A stretch of DNA of 7,985 nt from Candidatus Fermentibacteraceae bacterium (lineage in GTDB: Bacteria > Fermentibacterota > Fermentibacteria > Fermentibacterales > JCC-6), in the NCBI GenBank assembly GCA_021162285.1, contig JAGGYZ010000315.1, positions 1 through 7,985 of the forward strand, written 5' to 3'. Both the position numbers and the translations under genes were made by a program. The notes below the pieces were generated by a model that was not told where the DNA came from, did no database searches, and was given only the letters and a program-made list of their open reading frames with translations. This document shows, piece after piece, positions 5,413 through 7,985 of the stretch. Every line of letters begins with the position of its first letter. The stretch's first letter is position 1.

Positions 5413-7074
5413 TCAGGTCTTCAGATCAGCTTCCGCTTTTGCAAACCAGGCTTCGAGAGCTTTTATAAAGTCTTCTTCTTCCATGGGCTTTCGTACCTCA
5501 AGGTAGTCGTCTATTGTTCTGTCGCCTCTTTTGTAGTCTTTCTCTCTGGAAGACAGAACTGCAGTTCTTGCGTAACGAACCAGGTCAAGCAGCTCGCCTG
5601 TTTCACCTGAACTCAATATGCCTGTTTTGTTCTTCTTCCACAGCTCTGTCGCCCGCAGACACTTTCTGTAAATTTCTATACCCTTCAGCCGGTCTTCTTC
5701 AGTTATATAATTCTTTCCGGCTTCAGGAATAGAGTACGAAGAACTGTGTTCAAGTATGTGTTTTGCATCCCTGACCATTTCCAGAATCTCGTCTGAAAAT
5801 ACAGAGGTATCCACTGCTGTGTGAACAGCCTTCAACCTCTTTCCGTATTTCCACTGATTCCTTAGAACAGAATACAGATTCTGGTAAAGTACCCAGCCTG
5901 GAATAAGTCTGTACCATCCGTCTGGAACTCCATGCGGCCGCTTGTGCGGAAGGGTTATCAGAGAGAAAGGAAAACTCACACGCTGAGGCAGGGTTGTGAG
6001 ACCTGTTGCTATAACTGTAAACGGACTTCTGCTGAAATCCGCAGGATATTTTACAGAAGTGCTGAGCCCGAAAAACATACCGGTGCCTGGTCTTATCTCC
6101 TGGTCTGGAAGACGGGATGTGTGGTTGCTACCAATGTTTGCACCGTATCCAATGTTTCCACGCCCCCCTGGCCACCAGGCAGCAATAAGAAGAGACTGAT
6201 GGTGAATTCCCGTCAGTGGGCCAACCACACTTGCTGTTACCTCTCCCTCACCGAGAACACTGTCTGCGCCAAGAAACGAATCTGTGAGCTTTCCATGTTT
6301 TTCAACTGTGGCACACTCGCCTACAATCGAGTTTTCAACAACAGCTAGTGAATCCACACGGGAGTTCCATTGAAGCACACTGTTTCTCACAAGAGCACCG
6401 TCCACGGCAGAGGCACCTTCAAACAGAATTGAACCCCTGACTGCTGTGGCATTGTCGATTACCGCATCCTTCATGACCACAGTGTTCAGAATACATGAGC
6501 AACTGGAAACACAAGCGTTTCTGCCGATGAATCCCTTCAATCTGTCACGGAGTTTTTCTCTGATAGAAACGGCTTTCGCAATAACCGGACGACCTGGAGC
6601 TGATCCAAGAAATGCAACATCTGTGTGATCAAAGTGCGGGACCACAGGAACCCTCCGCTGACCTGTCTCAACACCTGCGTTGATAAAGGCGTTCAGAGCG
6701 CCCGGAGCAGAGTTCCACCTGATGGTTCCGCAGTATTCGACCTTTGACCCGGGAAGAAGGGTCATTGAAACTATTCCACCGGTGTATACAACAGTCAGCG
6801 GTCCTTCAATCGTGCAGTTCTTAAAACTGCTGCCCTGCAGCATTCCACCGGGGATATGAACACTTACCGCACCGTCAAAACTGCAGTTTTTCACAAGGTC
6901 CAGATCAGACTGCGCGGTGAATTTCACCAGATTCCAGTTGGCAGAACTGCAGCCCCGGGATACAAGCTTATCTATCTGGACACTGTCCAGAGACACAGCA
7001 GTGCTGGATATGAGCCTGGAATAATCCAGAAACAGTTCCTCAGAAAGCTCTGCGATTGCTTTGAAATCGATCAA
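5413..7074 (-). CDS. DUF4954-type protein with left-handed beta-helix region
   Basis: A 553-residue protein of unknown function that I recognise as DUF4954-like, a family reported mainly from Bacteroidetes, spirochaetes and relatives. No signal peptide or membrane span is visible, so it is probably cytosolic. Residues about 40-120 and 184-290 show the loose hexapeptide periodicity of left-handed beta-helices (for example CILNTVVMKDAVI, GSILFEGASAV, ENSIVGECATV). The strongly conserved block at about 285-345 includes GPLTGIHHQSLL, WWPGGRGNIGYG, NIGSNHTSRLPDQE and MFFGLSTSVKYP. The remainder (about 390-553) is helical and charged. Beta-helix relatives are often acyl- or nucleotidyl-transferases, and the sugar-enzyme link is only a guess. 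The start is a TTG at 7072-7074 with AGGCAGG about 5 nt upstream; family members I recall are longer (about 650), so the N-terminus could be incomplete. It follows the PepD-like gene by 16 bp. Confidence 0.85.
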   Translation of the reverse strand: MIDFKAIAELSEELFLDYSRLISSTAVSLDSVQIDKLVSRGCSSANWNLVKFTAQSDLDLVKNCSFDGAVSVHIPGGMLQGSSFKNCTIEGPLTVVYTGGIVSMTLLPGSKVEYCGTIRWNSAPGALNAFINAGVETGQRRVPVVPHFDHTDVAFLGSAPGRPVIAKAVSIREKLRDRLKGFIGRNACVSSCSCILNTVVMKDAVIDNATAVRGSILFEGASAVDGALVRNSVLQWNSRVDSLAVVENSIVGECATVEKHGKLTDSFLGADSVLGEGEVTASVVGPLTGIHHQSLLIAAWWPGGRGNIGYGANIGSNHTSRLPDQEIRPGTGMFFGLSTSVKYPADFSRSPFTVIATGLTTLPQRVSFPFSLITLPHKRPHGVPDGWYRLIPGWVLYQNLYSVLRNQWKYGKRLKAVHTAVDTSVFSDEILEMVRDAKHILEHSSSYSIPEAGKNYITEEDRLKGIEIYRKCLRATELWKKNKTGILSSGETGELLDLVRYARTAVLSSREKDYKRGDRTIDDYLEVRKPMEEEDFIKALEAWFAKAEADLKT

Positions 7075-7090
7075 TCCGACCTGCCTTTCC

Positions 7091-7985
7091 CTACCCGGCG
7101 AATTTTTTCAACAGAACCACAAGATAGTCCAGAAAACTGGCAACGGAAGAAACACTTACCGACTCTCCGGGAACATGCACATCCTTTATATCCGGTCCCA
7201 GGCTTATCATATCCAGTTTGCCAACTCTCTCACCTATTATTCCACACTCAAGCCCGGCATGGATTGCCTCTACCACGGGTTCACCTCCGAAACACTCGCT
7301 GAAAGATGTACTTGCAACCTTCAGAAGCTCGGAAGAGCGATCAGGTGCCCATCCCGGGTAACCGTTACCCATGGTTACCTCTGCCCCTGCCAGATTACCC
7401 GCGGCAGCGATGGTTTCACAGTGAGCATCCCTTGCGGATTCAATTGCACTTCTTACACTGAGAAGCACGGAGAGTTTGTTGTCCTCCCACTTTACTATTG
7501 CCAGGTTGCATGATGTCTCCACAAGACCGTCCACCACACCACTCATCTTCTTTACACCGTGTGGAAGTGCCAGCAGAACATTTATCACCCTGGCCGAAGA
7601 AATTTCTGTAAGACGGTATTCGGAGTCTGCTTTTTCGCAGGTTACTGAAACGGTGTTTTCAATACCAGCATATTCCTCAAGAAAGTCCCTTTTTATTATT
7701 GAACACAGAACCTCCGCCTGCGCGGTATCTTCCACCGCCATAAGAGCCTCCGCACTTCTTGGAATTGCATTATGCTTCGTTCCACCCTCAATACTGACCA
7801 GTCTTGCTCCAAGGTGCGCTTCCAGATGCCTGCACACCCGTGCTGTCAGATGGATAGCATTGGCGTGGCCAGCGTTTATCTCTATACCCGAATGACCACC
7901 TATAAGTTCGTCAACTGCAATTCTTACCACCGGTCCTGAATACTCCTCCGACTTACAGTTCAGTGTCAGCCTTACATCCTTGCCA
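7091..7985 (-). CDS. pepD: PepD-like M20 aminoacyl-histidine (cytosol non-specific) dipeptidase, C-terminal part
   Basis: The gene runs off the right edge, so its N-terminus is missing; about 298 residues remain, reading from the edge without a stop. The sequence follows E. coli PepD closely as remembered. ELIGGHSGIEINAGHANA is the dimerisation-domain start, GGTKHNAIPR the next block, then LPHGVKKMSGVVDGLVETSCN, LAGAEVTMGNGYPGWAPD, IHAGLECGIIGE and MISLGPDIKDVHVPGESVSV. The last His of that block matches the C-terminal metal ligand. The other zinc ligands and the catalytic Glu would lie in the missing part. It hydrolyses dipeptides, including Xaa-His, in the cytosol. A GTG at 7928-7930 is an internal codon, not the start, since homology continues upstream to the edge. 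It is followed at 16 bp by the DUF4954-type gene. Confidence 0.93.
   Translation of the reverse strand, partial: GKDVRLTLNCKSEEYSGPVVRIAVDELIGGHSGIEINAGHANAIHLTARVCRHLEAHLGARLVSIEGGTKHNAIPRSAEALMAVEDTAQAEVLCSIIKRDFLEEYAGIENTVSVTCEKADSEYRLTEISSARVINVLLALPHGVKKMSGVVDGLVETSCNLAIVKWEDNKLSVLLSVRSAIESARDAHCETIAAAGNLAGAEVTMGNGYPGWAPDRSSELLKVASTSFSECFGGEPVVEAIHAGLECGIIGERVGKLDMISLGPDIKDVHVPGESVSVSSVASFLDYLVVLLKKFAG

Noticed and set aside
5384..5413. Palindrome CTGTACAG and direct repeat ATATGAAT as additional regulatory sites
   Set aside because: Too short to be distinguished from chance in AT-rich intergenic DNA, and no matching regulator is seen here.
1..7985. CRISPR arrays, transposons, toxin-antitoxin pairs, defence genes or tRNA genes
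   Set aside because: No regular repeats, no transposase or integrase motifs, and no cloverleaf or anticodon-like structure were seen on either strand.

Overview
This window looks like a bacterial chromosome segment with nearly complete coding use. One partial gene lies on the + strand at the left edge; everything else lies on the - strand. No rRNA, tRNA, CRISPR array, insertion sequence or phage gene was seen. Several features point, by inference only, to the FCB superphylum (Fermentibacteria/Aegiribacteria-like or Bacteroidetes-related lineages): a DUF4954-type beta-helix protein, a lipoprotein remnant resembling six-bladed beta-propeller lipoproteins, and an SO_0444-type metal permease. No species can be named.

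Layout, read in the direction of - strand transcription (right to left): (a) 7985-7091, C-terminal part of a PepD-like M20 dipeptidase, then 5413-7074, a DUF4954-type protein, 16 bp apart; (b) 5294-5412, a 119-bp intergenic region with a sigma70-like promoter whose -10 box overlaps a perfect 7-bp inverted repeat resembling an ArsR/SmtB operator; (c) 5293-3733, a metal-efflux permease with a C-terminal heavy-metal-associated (HMA) domain and a Cys-rich tail, overlapping an ArsR/SmtB repressor gene by 47 bp; (d) 3708-3089, a lipoprotein gene broken by a frame change and apparently missing much of its propeller; (e) 3067-235, the two subunits of a class I [4Fe-4S] fumarase and a malic enzyme, with overlapping gene ends; (f) 2-241 on the + strand, the end of an RlmL-type rRNA guanine-N2 methyltransferase gene, whose stop codon overlaps that of the malic enzyme gene.

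Genes working together: the permease and ArsR repressor form a self-contained metal-resistance unit, with the likely operator just upstream. The fumarase and malic enzyme form a fumarate-malate-pyruvate module. All gaps from the permease to malic enzyme are under 25 bp or are overlaps, and I see no terminator between them, so the carbon genes could be read from the metal-responsive promoter. This is the most interesting hypothesis in the window, since class I fumarases have an exposed iron-sulfur cluster vulnerable to soft metals. The second is the decayed lipoprotein gene lying between the two modules. I did not find a convincing wholly new system.
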